DNA of 50,033 bases. Origin: an uncultured Marvinbryantia sp. (GTDB lineage Bacteria > Bacillota > Clostridia > Lachnospirales > Lachnospiraceae). Location: the NCBI GenBank assembly GCA_934394985.1, contig CAKRRF010000020.1:1-50033 (forward strand). Reading direction: 5' to 3'. Below the pieces are notes generated by a model. It was not told where the DNA came from. It searched no databases and was given only the letters and a program-made list of their open reading frames with translations. The position numbers were made by a program, and so were the translations under genes. The stretch's first letter is position 1; every line of letters starts with the position of its first letter. Positions 32,229-40,979 of the stretch are shown here, in pieces.

Positions 32229-33010
32229 AACGTAAGTTTTGGAACTGGGTAAAGAATGAGGGCGATCCTGGAATTTCTAGGACGCTCTTTTTGAATGGAG
32301 AAATTTCAGATGAAACCTGGTATGGCGATGAAGTGACTCCTCAGATTTTCAAAGATGAGCTGTATGCGGATAGCGGTGATATTACCGTCTGGATCAATTC
32401 TCCTGGTGGTGATGTTTTTGCTGCAGCACAGATTTACAACATGCTTCGTGATTATGCAGGTCATGTAACTGTCAAGATTGATGGTCTGGCAGCCAGCGCA
32501 GCGTCGGTGATTGCTGTGGCAGGTGATACGGTTCAGGTTAGCCCTGTGGCTATGATGATGATCCACAATCCAGCAACGATGGCCATTGGTAATACGAAGG
32601 ATATGGAAGCTGCGATTGCCATGCTAAATGAAGTGAAAGAGTCCATCTTAAACGCCTATGTCGACAAGACTGGTCTTAGTAGAAATAAGCTCTCAAAGCT
32701 CATGGATGATGAGACTTGGTTTAATGCCAAGAAAGCGGTGGAACTTGGATTTGCAGATGAAATCCTCTTTTCAAAAGAGGAGAAAGCACCTGCTAAGAAG
32801 AAACCGGATGAGGGCGAGGATCCAGAGGAAGGCAAGGAAGATGGCGATGACGACGAGAAGGAGAAGAAATTTCCTTTTAAACAGCAGGCGATGATGTTTT
32901 CAGGAAAGCACGCAGCACAGTCGTTTATGAATAAGGTTTCTGTGGTAAAGCCGCAAAATCAGGTACCTGTAGATCAGTTACAAAAGAGATTAAATCTCTT
33001 GAGACATTAA
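32225..33010 (+). CDS. ClpP-like head maturation protease
   Basis: The 261-residue protein carries a ClpP fold: WINSPGGDVFAAAQIYNMLR, GLAASAASVIAVAG with catalytic Ser at 91, and MMIHNPATM with His at 114. The acidic/Lys-rich tail (after about residue 180) is the usual linker of prohead proteases. It cleaves capsid precursors during head maturation. The capsid protein follows after 15 nt. Confidence 0.92.
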   Translation: MKRKFWNWVKNEGDPGISRTLFLNGEISDETWYGDEVTPQIFKDELYADSGDITVWINSPGGDVFAAAQIYNMLRDYAGHVTVKIDGLAASAASVIAVAGDTVQVSPVAMMMIHNPATMAIGNTKDMEAAIAMLNEVKESILNAYVDKTGLSRNKLSKLMDDETWFNAKKAVELGFADEILFSKEEKAPAKKKPDEGEDPEEGKEDGDDDEKEKKFPFKQQAMMFSGKHAAQSFMNKVSVVKPQNQVPVDQLQKRLNLLRH

Positions 33011-33025
33011 GGAGGATTTTGAATT

Positions 33026-34246
33026 ATGAGTAAGATTTTAGAGATGAAGGAAAAGAGAGCAAAGACCTGGGAACAGGCAAAGGCTTTCTTAGATGCAAAG
33101 CAGAATGAAAATGGCATGATGAGTGCTGAGGATGCAGCAACCTATGACCGCATGGAAGCAGAGGTTGTTAATCTTGGTAAGGAGATCGACAGACTTGAGC
33201 GCCAGGCTGCAATCGATGCAGAAATGGCAAAGGCTACAAGCGCTCCGATCACAAATAAGCCTAGTGCCAAGATGGAAGGTGCTGCTGGTAAGACTGGTAG
33301 AGCCAGCGATGAGTACAAGAGTGCATTCTGGACTGGAGCCATCAGAAATAAAATGTCCTTTGATGTGCAGAACGCATTATCTATTGGTACAGATTCTGAG
33401 GGTGGATTCCTTGCTCCAGATGAATATGAGAGAACCCTGGTGGAAAGATTGGAGGAGGAGAACTTCTTTAGAAGTCTTGCTCATGTAATCAGAACTTCCA
33501 GCGGGGATCGTAAAATCCCGATTGTTACTTCTAAGGGAGAAGCAGCGTGGATTGACGAGGGAGAACAGTTCCCTGAAAGCGATGATGCTTTTGGACAGAC
33601 ATCAATTGGTGCGCATAAGCTCGCAACCATGATTAAGATTTCTGACGAGCTCTTAAATGATTCTGTTTTCAACATTGAGCAGTATATTTCCAGGGAGTTC
33701 GCTCGTCGTATCGGTGCAAAAGAGGAGGAGGCCTTCTTTGTAGGTGATGGTAGCGGAAAGCCAATCGGTATCTTCAATGCAACAGGTGGTGCTGAAACCG
33801 GAGTGACTGCAACAAGTACAAACATCACTTTTGATGATGTGATGGATCTTTACTATAGCCTTCGAGCACCATACCGTAACAAGGCAACCTGGATCCTTAA
33901 CGATTCCACTGTTAAGGCAATCAGAAAGTTAAAGGATGGAAATGGCAATTATATCTGGCAGCCTTCGGTAAGAGAAGGAGAACCGGATAGAATCTTAAAT
34001 CGTCCTTATAAGACTTCCATCTATGTTCCGGAGCTTGCGGCTGGAAATAGAGTCATGGCTTTTGGTGATTACAGCCATTACTGGATTGCTGATCGTCAGG
34101 GACGTAGCTTTAAGAGATTAAATGAGCTATTTGCTACTACTGGTCAGGTGGGATTCCTCGCATCTGAGCGCGTGGATGGTAAGCTCATTCTTTCTGAGGC
34201 TGTTAAGACACTTGATATCAAGGGTTCTGCTAAGTCCCAGGGATAA
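33026..34246 (+). CDS. Major capsid protein, HK97 fold
   Basis: The 406-residue protein has an N-terminal coiled-coil delta domain (LEMKEKRAKTWEQAKAFLDA, AEVVNLGKEIDRLERQAAID), then an HK97 capsid core: GGFLAPDEYERTLVERLEEE, RKIPIVTSKGEAAWIDEGEQ and the C-terminal GFLASERVDGKLILSEAVKT. The delta domain is normally removed by the upstream protease. AAGGAGG precedes the start. Confidence 0.95.
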   Translation: MSKILEMKEKRAKTWEQAKAFLDAKQNENGMMSAEDAATYDRMEAEVVNLGKEIDRLERQAAIDAEMAKATSAPITNKPSAKMEGAAGKTGRASDEYKSAFWTGAIRNKMSFDVQNALSIGTDSEGGFLAPDEYERTLVERLEEENFFRSLAHVIRTSSGDRKIPIVTSKGEAAWIDEGEQFPESDDAFGQTSIGAHKLATMIKISDELLNDSVFNIEQYISREFARRIGAKEEEAFFVGDGSGKPIGIFNATGGAETGVTATSTNITFDDVMDLYYSLRAPYRNKATWILNDSTVKAIRKLKDGNGNYIWQPSVREGEPDRILNRPYKTSIYVPELAAGNRVMAFGDYSHYWIADRQGRSFKRLNELFATTGQVGFLASERVDGKLILSEAVKTLDIKGSAKSQG

Positions 34247-34248
34247 TT

Positions 34249-34282
34249 TAGTGGCGGTGCTGCTATCGGTGGTGCCGCCTAT
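34249..34282 (+). other. GC-rich hairpin after the capsid gene
   Basis: GGCGG and CCGCC arms with a loop near 20 nt are followed by a weak TATCTTTT. It may be an attenuator that reduces transcription after the highly expressed capsid gene. Confidence 0.35.
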
Positions 34283-34305
34283 CTTTTAGAAGGGAGGTAG
34301 CAAGC

Positions 34306-34581
34306 GTGATTGTATCAGTTGAAGAAATGAAGAAGTATCTTAGAGTAGATTTTGAAGATGACGACGATTTGATAGAGGCGTTCATTGGATCAGCACAGCG
34401 TAAGATTCAGGATATCCTAAGATGTGATGATATGACAGAATTTGAAAACAATAACAGTGTTCGTGTTGCAATTATGTTTGTGGTTGCCTTCTTATATGAG
34501 CACAGGGAGGAAGCCGATCATGAGGAGTTGAACCTTACTCTCAGGGCGATGTTATCCAATTTGAGAGGGGTGGACTTTTGA
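34306..34581 (+). CDS. Head-tail connector protein
   Basis: The 91-residue protein begins at GTG 34306 with GGGAGGT 8 nt upstream. VEEMKKYLRVDFEDDDDLIE and AFIGSAQRKIQDIL followed by VRVAIMFVVAFLYEHREEAD is the gp6-like connector pattern of HK97-type phages. It would form a ring below the portal. Confidence 0.88.
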   Translation: MIVSVEEMKKYLRVDFEDDDDLIEAFIGSAQRKIQDILRCDDMTEFENNNSVRVAIMFVVAFLYEHREEADHEELNLTLRAMLSNLRGVDF

Positions 34582-34907
34582 TAGAAAAAATGAGAGAGCG
34601 CATCACGATTGAAAAAAGTGAAGGTGCCAGGGATAAGAACGGAAATCACAAGCTGGTGTGGAAAGAATATCATTCTTGCTATGCCTATGTGAATAATCTT
34701 TCCGGGAAAGAATACTGGGCAGCTTCCGAGGTGAACGCCCAGGATGAGGTAAATTTTGTAATTCGATATTGCGAAAAGATAAAAGATATGGACAGTGAGC
34801 ATTTCCGAATTGTATTCCGAGGAACATTTTATAACATTTCTTTTGTAGATAATGTGCAGTATCAGAATAAGACGGTGAAACTTAGAGCCGCCAGGGTAAA
34901 GAGGTGA
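34578..34907 (+). CDS. Head-tail adaptor (head closure) protein
   Basis: The 109-residue protein appears to start at TTG 34578, overlapping the previous stop, with GGGGTGG upstream; an ATG at 34590 would lose four residues. MRERITIEKSEGARDKNGNH, YVNNLSGKEYWAASEVN and FRIVFRGTFYNISFVDNVQY are typical of SPP1 gp16-like stoppers. It closes the head after packaging. Confidence 0.88.
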   Translation: MIEKMRERITIEKSEGARDKNGNHKLVWKEYHSCYAYVNNLSGKEYWAASEVNAQDEVNFVIRYCEKIKDMDSEHFRIVFRGTFYNISFVDNVQYQNKTVKLRAARVKR

Positions 34908-34911
34908 TAGC

Positions 34912-35295
34912 ATGGCGAGAAACACAGTAACGGTTGACCATTTGGCAGAGGCTGTGATGAAGGGCCTGACAGAATATGCAGATGTTTCCACAGAGCTGGT
35001 AAAGCAAAGTGTGCAGCAGGTCAGCAAGGAAGTCAAAAAGGAAATATCGGAAAATGCGCCAAAGAGGACTGGTGCTTATAAAAAGAGCTGGGGCACCAAG
35101 AAAACAAAGGAAACCAGCAATTCCCTCACCATGACGGTTCATTCCAAGAACCGATATCAGATCGCACACCTTCTGGAACATGGCCATGCCAAGCGTGGTG
35201 GAGGAAGAGTTGCTGCGAGACCTCATATTGCTCCTGCGGAAGAAAATGGTGTGACTTCCCTGCAAGAGAAGATTGAAAGGGGGCTGAAACAGTGA
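34912..35295 (+). CDS. HK97 gp10-like neck/tail protein
   Basis: The 127-residue protein contains ENAPKRTGAYKKSWGTKKTK and YQIAHLLEHGHAKRGGGRVA followed by ARPHIAPAEE, the diagnostic pattern of the HK97 gp10-like family of neck proteins. It lies in the normal place between the adaptor and tail terminator. Confidence 0.92.
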   Translation: MARNTVTVDHLAEAVMKGLTEYADVSTELVKQSVQQVSKEVKKEISENAPKRTGAYKKSWGTKKTKETSNSLTMTVHSKNRYQIAHLLEHGHAKRGGGRVAARPHIAPAEENGVTSLQEKIERGLKQ

Positions 35296-35609
35296 CTCAC
35301 CAGGAAATCATAGAGTTGTTAGAAAAAAGCGGACTTCCGTTTGCCTATGACCACTTTGTGGAGGGTGAATCACCGGAGCCGCCTTTTTTAGTATTTTTAT
35401 ATCCAAACAGCAGTAATTTTGCTGCTGACGGGAAGGCTTACTTTAAGAAACGAAAAGTAAATGTGGAGCTTTACACCGATTTGAAGGATGTGGAGCTTGA
35501 GGAACAGGTGGAGGCTGTGCTCGATGAGTGCGGCTTATTTTATGAAAAAAGCGAAGTATGGATTGAATCGGAAAATCTGTATGAGGTGCTTTACCAGATG
35601 GAGGTATAA
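35292..35609 (+). CDS. Tail terminator/completion protein
   Basis: The 105-residue protein starts at GTG 35292, overlapping the previous stop by 4 nt. PPFLVFLYPNSSNFAADGKA, YFKKRKVNVELYTDLKDVEL and VLYQMEV give the alpha/beta plan of small tail-completion proteins. The assignment rests mainly on position between gp10-like and tail tube genes. Confidence 0.78.
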   Translation: MTHQEIIELLEKSGLPFAYDHFVEGESPEPPFLVFLYPNSSNFAADGKAYFKKRKVNVELYTDLKDVELEEQVEAVLDECGLFYEKSEVWIESENLYEVLYQMEV

Positions 35610-35611
35610 CA

Positions 35612-36211
35612 ATGGCTGGAAAAAATAAAGTAAAATTCAATATTTGTAATGTCCATTATGCGCCGATTACAAAGGCCGAGGATGGAACTGTAACATTCGC
35701 AAATCCGGTAGCGATGCCTGGTGCAGTATCCATTTCCTTGGATCCAACCGGTGAGCCGGAAAGCTTCTATGCTGATGGTGTGGAATACTATGTAATCAAT
35801 AACAATCAGGGCTACGATGGTGACTTAGAGCTTGCTATGATTCCGGAGTCCTTCAGGACAGATATTTTGAAAGAGGAGCAGGATGCCAATAAGGTGCTTG
35901 TGGAAAATTCCAATAGTGAGACCGGCAGTTTTGCACTTCTTTTCGAGTTTGATGGTGATGTGAGAAAGATCAGACATGTGCTTTATAACTGTTCTGCTTC
36001 CAGACCTTCCATTGAGTCTAAGACCAATGAGGATGAGAAGGAAGTGCAGACAGAAACGCTGACCGTAAAAGCGAGACCACTTGCTTCCGGTTATGTGAAG
36101 GCAAAGACTGGTGATTCTACCACAGAGACCGTTTATAACAACTGGTACAAATCTGTGTATGAGCCACAGAGTGCACCAGCAAGCGAAACAACTGCTAAAT
36201 CAAGTAAGTAG
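35612..36211 (+). CDS. Major tail tube protein, phi13 type
   Basis: The 199-residue protein shows NKVKFNICNVHYAPITKAED, GAVSISLDPTGEPESFYADG and GYDGDLELAMIPESFRTDIL, typical of the phi13-family major tail proteins. The C-terminal Ser/Thr-rich stretch (SAPASETTAKSSK) is a flexible end. It assembles into the tube of a long non-contractile tail, so the phage is a siphovirus type. Confidence 0.92.
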   Translation: MAGKNKVKFNICNVHYAPITKAEDGTVTFANPVAMPGAVSISLDPTGEPESFYADGVEYYVINNNQGYDGDLELAMIPESFRTDILKEEQDANKVLVENSNSETGSFALLFEFDGDVRKIRHVLYNCSASRPSIESKTNEDEKEVQTETLTVKARPLASGYVKAKTGDSTTETVYNNWYKSVYEPQSAPASETTAKSSK

Positions 36212-36224
36212 GAGGTAGGAAAGG

Positions 36225-36602
36225 ATGAGCATTGTTAAGAAAATTGAAATCGATGGAAAGGAGGTAGCGTTTAAAGCAAGCGCTGCCATTCCACGTATTT
36301 ATAGACTTAAATTTCAGAGAGATATTTATAAGGATTTGAGTTCCTTGGAAAAAGCTATCGGTGATGGCGATGCAAGTAACTCAAACCTGGATAGCTTTTC
36401 TCTTGAGATGTTCGAGAACATTGCATTTATTATGGCAAAGCATGCAGATGCTAATGTGCCGGATACTCCAGAGGAGTGGCTTGATGATTTCAACACGTTT
36501 TCAATTTATCAGGTACTTCCTCAGATCATTGAGCTTTGGGGGCTTAATGTAAAAACAGAAGTCGAAGCTAAAAAAAACTTCGCCCAACTGAGCGCGAAAT
36601 GA
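36225..36602 (+). CDS. Tail assembly chaperone, short form (gpG-like)
   Basis: The 125-residue protein (IVKKIEIDGKEVAFKASAAI, LEMFENIAFIMAKHADANVP, PEEWLDDFNTFSIYQVLPQI) is the gpG-like chaperone that holds the tape measure protein. It ends soon after an A-rich slippery site, where a fraction of ribosomes shifts to make the long form. Confidence 0.9.
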   Translation: MSIVKKIEIDGKEVAFKASAAIPRIYRLKFQRDIYKDLSSLEKAIGDGDASNSNLDSFSLEMFENIAFIMAKHADANVPDTPEEWLDDFNTFSIYQVLPQIIELWGLNVKTEVEAKKNFAQLSAK

Positions 36603-36763
36603 CAACACCATTATTCCTGCTTCGATGCGTGCAGCTAGGTATCAGTATTAGAGACCTGGATCTTTTATCCATTGGAATGGTAAATGATATGTTCGCAGAG
36701 AGCAGGAACGATGAATGCAAGTATGCGACTCTTGCAACTCAGGAGGATTTCGATAAGTTCTAG
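36225..36763 (+). CDS. Tail assembly chaperone, -1 frameshift long form (gpGT-like)
   Basis: The slippery heptamer A-AAA-AAC lies exactly in frame at 36572-36578. A -1 shift after AAC continues CTT CGC CCA ACT GAG..., reading LRPTEREMTTPLFLLRCVQL, DLDLLSIGMVNDMFAESRND and ending ATQEDFDKF at TAG 36761-36763. The predicted product is about 179 residues (118 codons plus 61). The T-extension matches the usual long tail chaperone of phi13-type phages. Confidence 0.9.
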
Positions 36764-36841
36764 GTGGATGTTAAAATGATTTGCTAGGTTCTTTTGTGTA
36801 TAGATGGTACAATTCTTATATCAAATACCAGGAGGTATCAT

Positions 36842-37588
36842 ATGAGTAGAAGAGTACGATTCGGAGATAACATTAAAATTCTTCGAAGTAGAAATAAAAT
36901 GACACAACAGGACCTGGCTGATAAATTGCATGTGGCAAGACAAACTATATCTGCATGGCAAGAAGGAATCGGCAAGCCTGATATCTATATGTTGGCAGAT
37001 CTTTCAGCTATATTTGGTGTTACAACAGACTACTTATTATTTGGACAAATGGAAATAACAGAGGAGGAAGAACGTATTTTGAGTTATTTAGAACAGTTGG
37101 ATCAGGAAGAGGCAGAATACATAAGAAACATCAAGAAAAAAGGCTTTTATGATATTATTGATCAGGATTTGCAGAATTTCTTTCCGATCATTGACATCCC
37201 TTTTTCACGAATTATGGCTATTGCATTAGCCTTGAAAGAACAGGGTTACAAAATAACAACAGTTTATGGAAATGGATTCGGGGTTTATTTTGATACGGAT
37301 GTTGCTGCAGTAAAATTTAAGAGTGATCTCTATGATGTAATTGATATGTATATGCATCATGAAGAAGGTACAGCAGTTAATAAAGCTGAGCAATTCCAGG
37401 CAAGAATAGATGTTGTTGAAATGCAAATATTGGAGGAAGTAAAAAAGAAAATGTTTGGTGAAGGGGATTTTTCATTTTACTGGACAGATCAAAATGATGT
37501 GATCAGGGGCATCGCAGCAACTGAAGAAGAATGTAAGGCTCAAGCGAAAGAGCAAGGGTGTGAAAATATAGTAATCTTACAAGATTAA
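36842..37588 (+). CDS. XRE-family regulator inserted in tail operon (moron)
   Basis: The 248-residue protein starts at ATG 36842 behind CAGGAGGT. Residues about 1-65 are a classic XRE HTH (GDNIKILRSRNKMTQQDLAD, ARQTISAWQEGIGKPDIYML, FGVTTDYLLFG). The remaining 180 residues are an unrecognised alpha/beta domain (RIMAIALALKEQGYKITTVY, GFGVYFDTDVAAVKF), perhaps a ligand sensor. It lies between the tail chaperones and the tape measure gene, which are normally adjacent. An extended -10 promoter (TG-G-TACAAT at 36805-36813) precedes it and two terminators follow, so it is an independent unit likely expressed in the lysogen. Confidence 0.85.
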   Translation: MSRRVRFGDNIKILRSRNKMTQQDLADKLHVARQTISAWQEGIGKPDIYMLADLSAIFGVTTDYLLFGQMEITEEEERILSYLEQLDQEEAEYIRNIKKKGFYDIIDQDLQNFFPIIDIPFSRIMAIALALKEQGYKITTVYGNGFGVYFDTDVAAVKFKSDLYDVIDMYMHHEEGTAVNKAEQFQARIDVVEMQILEEVKKKMFGEGDFSFYWTDQNDVIRGIAATEEECKAQAKEQGCENIVILQD

Positions 37589-37594
37589 TGAATG

Positions 37595-37648
37595 GCATCA
37601 GCTTAGCGGCTGGTGCTTTTTCTTAGGAGCAGAGATGCTCCTTTTTTG
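37595..37648 (+). terminator. Two tandem terminators after the inserted regulator
   Basis: First: GCATCAGC (37595-37602) with GCTGGTGC (37609-37616), then TTTTTC. Second: AGGAGCA (37625-37631) with TGCTCCT (37636-37642), then a run of T. They isolate the inserted gene from the tape measure gene that starts at 37675. Confidence 0.85.
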
Positions 37649-37674
37649 TTGCCATTTTTTAGGAGGTGAGAAGC

Positions 37675-40602
37675 GTGGCAAGTCGTATTCAAGGAATTAC
37701 AGTAGAGATTGGTGGCGATACTACCAAGTTGCAAACCGCGCTAAAAGGTGTCAACGGAGAAATTAAAAATACACAGGCGCAGCTTAAGGATGTCAATAAA
37801 CTCCTAAAGTTGGATCCTGGAAATACAGAGCTGCTTGCTCAAAAGCATAAGCTCTTAGGAGAGGCTGTTGAAGAAACAAAGAATAAGCTCGCAACCTTAA
37901 AACAGGCAGCGGCTCAGGCAAACACAGCTCTTGCAAATGGGGAGATTTCCCAGGAGCAATATGATGCTCTGCAAAGAGAGATTATTGAGACAGAACAGGA
38001 TTTAAAGAAATTAGAGACACAAGCGAACCAGTCTGCTACGGCAGTTCAAAAGATAGCTGCATCAGGAGAAAAGTTAAAGACTGTAGGAGATAATATTTCC
38101 TCTGCAGGTCAGAAATTACTTCCTGTTACAGCAGGCGTTACAGGACTTGGAACAGCAGCAGTTTCTACAGCAGCAAACTTTGAGTCGGCAATGTCACAGG
38201 TGCAGGCGACAATGGGAATTACGAAAGATTCCATGTCTACGGTTGATGGACAGTCAGTAAATACAATGGATACGTTGAATGAGCTGGCAAAGAAGATGGG
38301 ATCTGAGACCGCTTTCTCCGCTAAGGAATGTGCAGAAGCTCTTAATTACCTGGCTCTTGCCGGATATGATACGCAACAGATGTGCGATACATTACCAACC
38401 GTACTTAACTTGGCGGCCGCCGGTGATATAGACTTGGCATCTGCTTCTGATATGGTAACCGATGCAATGTCAGCTCTTGGTATGGGTGTTGATGAAGCAG
38501 GAACAATGGTAGATCAGATGGCCAAGACTGCATCTACAACCAACACATCAGTAGCTCAGCTTGGTGAAGGAATTCTTACGATTGGTGCAACAGCAAAATC
38601 GGTAAAGGGTGGAACTGCAGAGTTAAATACAGCGCTTGGTATCTTGGCGAACAATGGTATCAAGGGAGCTGAGGGTGGTACACACCTTCGAAATATTATT
38701 CTTTCATTGCAGAATCCGACAGATAAAGCTGCAGCAGCAATGGAGTCCTTGGGAATTCAGGTGTATGACTCTCAGGGAAACATGAGATCATTGAATGATA
38801 TTTTGGGTGATCTTAATACTTCAATGGATGGAATGACATCTGCTGAAAAGTCAAATATCATTGGAACCATATTTAATAAAACGGATTTGTCTTCTGTAAA
38901 TGCATTGCTTGCCAATACGGGAAGTACCTGGGATGATTTACAGCAGAAGATTACGGATAGTGGTGGTGCTGCTCAACAGATGGCAGATACTCAGCTTGAT
39001 AATTTACAAGGACAGATCACTATTTTAAAGTCAGCCTTAGAAGGGCTGGCTATTTCTTTTGGTGAGCTTTTGATGCCAGCAATTAAGAGTATTGTAGGTG
39101 TAATTCAAAAAGCAGTGGATTGGCTTAATTCTTTAGATGATGGAACAAAGAAAGTAATTGTCACAGTGGCTCTGGTTGCGGCGGCGCTTGGACCTGTGCT
39201 GATTGTCATTGGAAAAGTGATATCCGCAGTAGGAACGATTATGACGGTTGTTCCGAAAATTGCAGGAGTTATCAATACTGTGAAAGGTGCATTTGCTGCC
39301 CTTAACACGACCATGCTGGCAAATCCGATTGTTCTGATTATTGCAGCAATCGCTGCTTTAGTTGCCGCGTTTATTTATTTGTGGAATAACTGTGATGGAT
39401 TTAGACAATTTTGGATTGATCTTTGGGAGAATGTAAAGCAGGTAGCGATTACCGTATGGAATGCGATCAAGGAGTTTTTTTCGCAGGTATGGGAGGCTAT
39501 CAAGACGATTTTCTCCACAGTGTTTGAAGTGATCAAGACACTGGTGACCACATATTTCAATTTGTATAAAACCATCATTGAAACTGTCATAAATGTCATA
39601 AAAACTGTAATTACTACAGTTTGGGAGGCAATCAAAGGTGTATTTACCACAGTGTTCAATGTGATAAAGACAATTGTAACCACCTATTTTAATATTTATA
39701 AGACCATCATCCAGACGGTGCTTACTGTGATTCAGACGATTATCACAACGGTTTGGAATACCATCAAGACAGTGGTTACCACAGTGATGAATGCCATTAA
39801 GACCATCTTCACAACAGTATGGAATGCAATCAAAACGATCATTCAGGCTGTTGTTAGTGGTATTAAGGGACTGATTACTGGCGATTTTACAGCAGTGAAA
39901 AATTCTATCACCACCATTATGAATACCATTAAGAGCACGATTTCCACGATCTGGAATACCATCAAGTCAACGGTTTCAACTGTGCTTGGTGCGATTAAGG
40001 GAGCAGTCAGCTCGGTATTTAATGGAATTGTAAATGCTGTGAAAGGTGCCATGACTAATGTTCTAAACGCGGTGAAAAATGGTTTCTCCAATGTGAAGAG
40101 TCATATTACTGGACTTGCTTCTCAAGCAGTTACCTGGGGAAAGGACCTAGTTATGGGAATTGTAAATGGTATTAAATCCTGTATTGGAGCAGTTGGTGAT
40201 GCTGTAAAGAGTGTTGCTGATAAGATTAAATCTTTTCTCCATTTCTCAGTTCCGGATGAAGGGCCTCTTACAGATTATGAAACCTGGATGCCTGACTTTA
40301 TGGGTGGCCTTGCGAAAGGAATAGAGAAAAGTAGAGGCATGATTCAGAAAGCAGTAAGTGGCGTATCCTCGGACATGGTTATTAATCCGAAAGTTGGAGA
40401 GATGGAGAATGGCGTTTCTGCACAGGGAAATATGCAGGCAGAGAGTGTGTCTGGAATGGTATCGGTGCTTAAAACAGCTATAGAAAATGTTAGCGGTTCA
40501 AATGGAGATATTGTGATTCCGGTATATCTTGGAGGAACCATGTTAGATGAGGTAATTGTATCTGCACAACAGAGAGCAAATTTAAGAAGTGGAGGTAGGT
40601 AA
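37675..40602 (+). CDS. Tape measure protein
   Basis: The 975-residue protein starts at GTG 37675 (AGGAGGTG ends 6 nt upstream); a GTG at 37666 lies within the ribosome site. It has an N-terminal coiled coil (residues 1-120), a TP901-type minor tail core with NFESAMSQVQATMGITKDSM and LNTALGILANNGIKGAEGGT, a hydrophobic stretch (VIVTVALVAAALGPVLIVIG and PIVLIIAAIAALVAAFIYLW), then at about 580-800 many 11-residue repeats of the type TVWNAIKTIFT. It sets tail length and probably helps DNA cross the membrane. Confidence 0.94.
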   Translation: MASRIQGITVEIGGDTTKLQTALKGVNGEIKNTQAQLKDVNKLLKLDPGNTELLAQKHKLLGEAVEETKNKLATLKQAAAQANTALANGEISQEQYDALQREIIETEQDLKKLETQANQSATAVQKIAASGEKLKTVGDNISSAGQKLLPVTAGVTGLGTAAVSTAANFESAMSQVQATMGITKDSMSTVDGQSVNTMDTLNELAKKMGSETAFSAKECAEALNYLALAGYDTQQMCDTLPTVLNLAAAGDIDLASASDMVTDAMSALGMGVDEAGTMVDQMAKTASTTNTSVAQLGEGILTIGATAKSVKGGTAELNTALGILANNGIKGAEGGTHLRNIILSLQNPTDKAAAAMESLGIQVYDSQGNMRSLNDILGDLNTSMDGMTSAEKSNIIGTIFNKTDLSSVNALLANTGSTWDDLQQKITDSGGAAQQMADTQLDNLQGQITILKSALEGLAISFGELLMPAIKSIVGVIQKAVDWLNSLDDGTKKVIVTVALVAAALGPVLIVIGKVISAVGTIMTVVPKIAGVINTVKGAFAALNTTMLANPIVLIIAAIAALVAAFIYLWNNCDGFRQFWIDLWENVKQVAITVWNAIKEFFSQVWEAIKTIFSTVFEVIKTLVTTYFNLYKTIIETVINVIKTVITTVWEAIKGVFTTVFNVIKTIVTTYFNIYKTIIQTVLTVIQTIITTVWNTIKTVVTTVMNAIKTIFTTVWNAIKTIIQAVVSGIKGLITGDFTAVKNSITTIMNTIKSTISTIWNTIKSTVSTVLGAIKGAVSSVFNGIVNAVKGAMTNVLNAVKNGFSNVKSHITGLASQAVTWGKDLVMGIVNGIKSCIGAVGDAVKSVADKIKSFLHFSVPDEGPLTDYETWMPDFMGGLAKGIEKSRGMIQKAVSGVSSDMVINPKVGEMENGVSAQGNMQAESVSGMVSVLKTAIENVSGSNGDIVIPVYLGGTMLDEVIVSAQQRANLRSGGR

Positions 40603-40603
40603 G

Positions 40604-40966
40604 ATGGCATTTATTCAGTATCTGAAATTTGATAATGTGAACCTGCCTCTGCCAGATTCTTACGATGTGGCGCTTTCTGATGTAGAGGCAGATAGTTCCG
40701 GAGAAACGGAAGCAGGAACCACACAAAGAGATGTTGTCAGGACGGGAGTAGTTACTATTTCCGTCGCTTTTTCTGTTACTTCAAAGTGGTTACAGATTTT
40801 GACCAGATATAGTAAGCAGGCAAAGATCACAGTTGCTTATTTTGATACAGAAGATTTGGAGCTAAAGGAAGCAGAAATGTATATCGATGGCTTCCAGGCA
40901 AAGCTCAAAAAAGATACCAGTTATAAGGGACTTTGGAATGTGTCTTTTACACTGAAAGAAATGTAG
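40604..40966 (+). CDS. Tail protein (distal tail region)
   Basis: The 120-residue protein starts MAFIQYLKFDNVNLPLPDSY at ATG 40604. It is beta-rich: VVRTGVVTISVAFSVTSKWL, KQAKITVAYFDTEDLELKEA, YKGLWNVSFTLKEM. Its place immediately after the tape measure gene suggests a small distal tail protein, but I cannot place it in a named family. Confidence 0.68.
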   Translation: MAFIQYLKFDNVNLPLPDSYDVALSDVEADSSGETEAGTTQRDVVRTGVVTISVAFSVTSKWLQILTRYSKQAKITVAYFDTEDLELKEAEMYIDGFQAKLKKDTSYKGLWNVSFTLKEM

Positions 40967-40979
40967 GAGGTGAGGTCTA

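Noticed and set aside
39420..40090. Repeats in the tape measure gene as a CRISPR-like or tandem DNA array
   Set aside because: The period is 33 nt in frame with an amphipathic coding pattern and there are no unique spacers.
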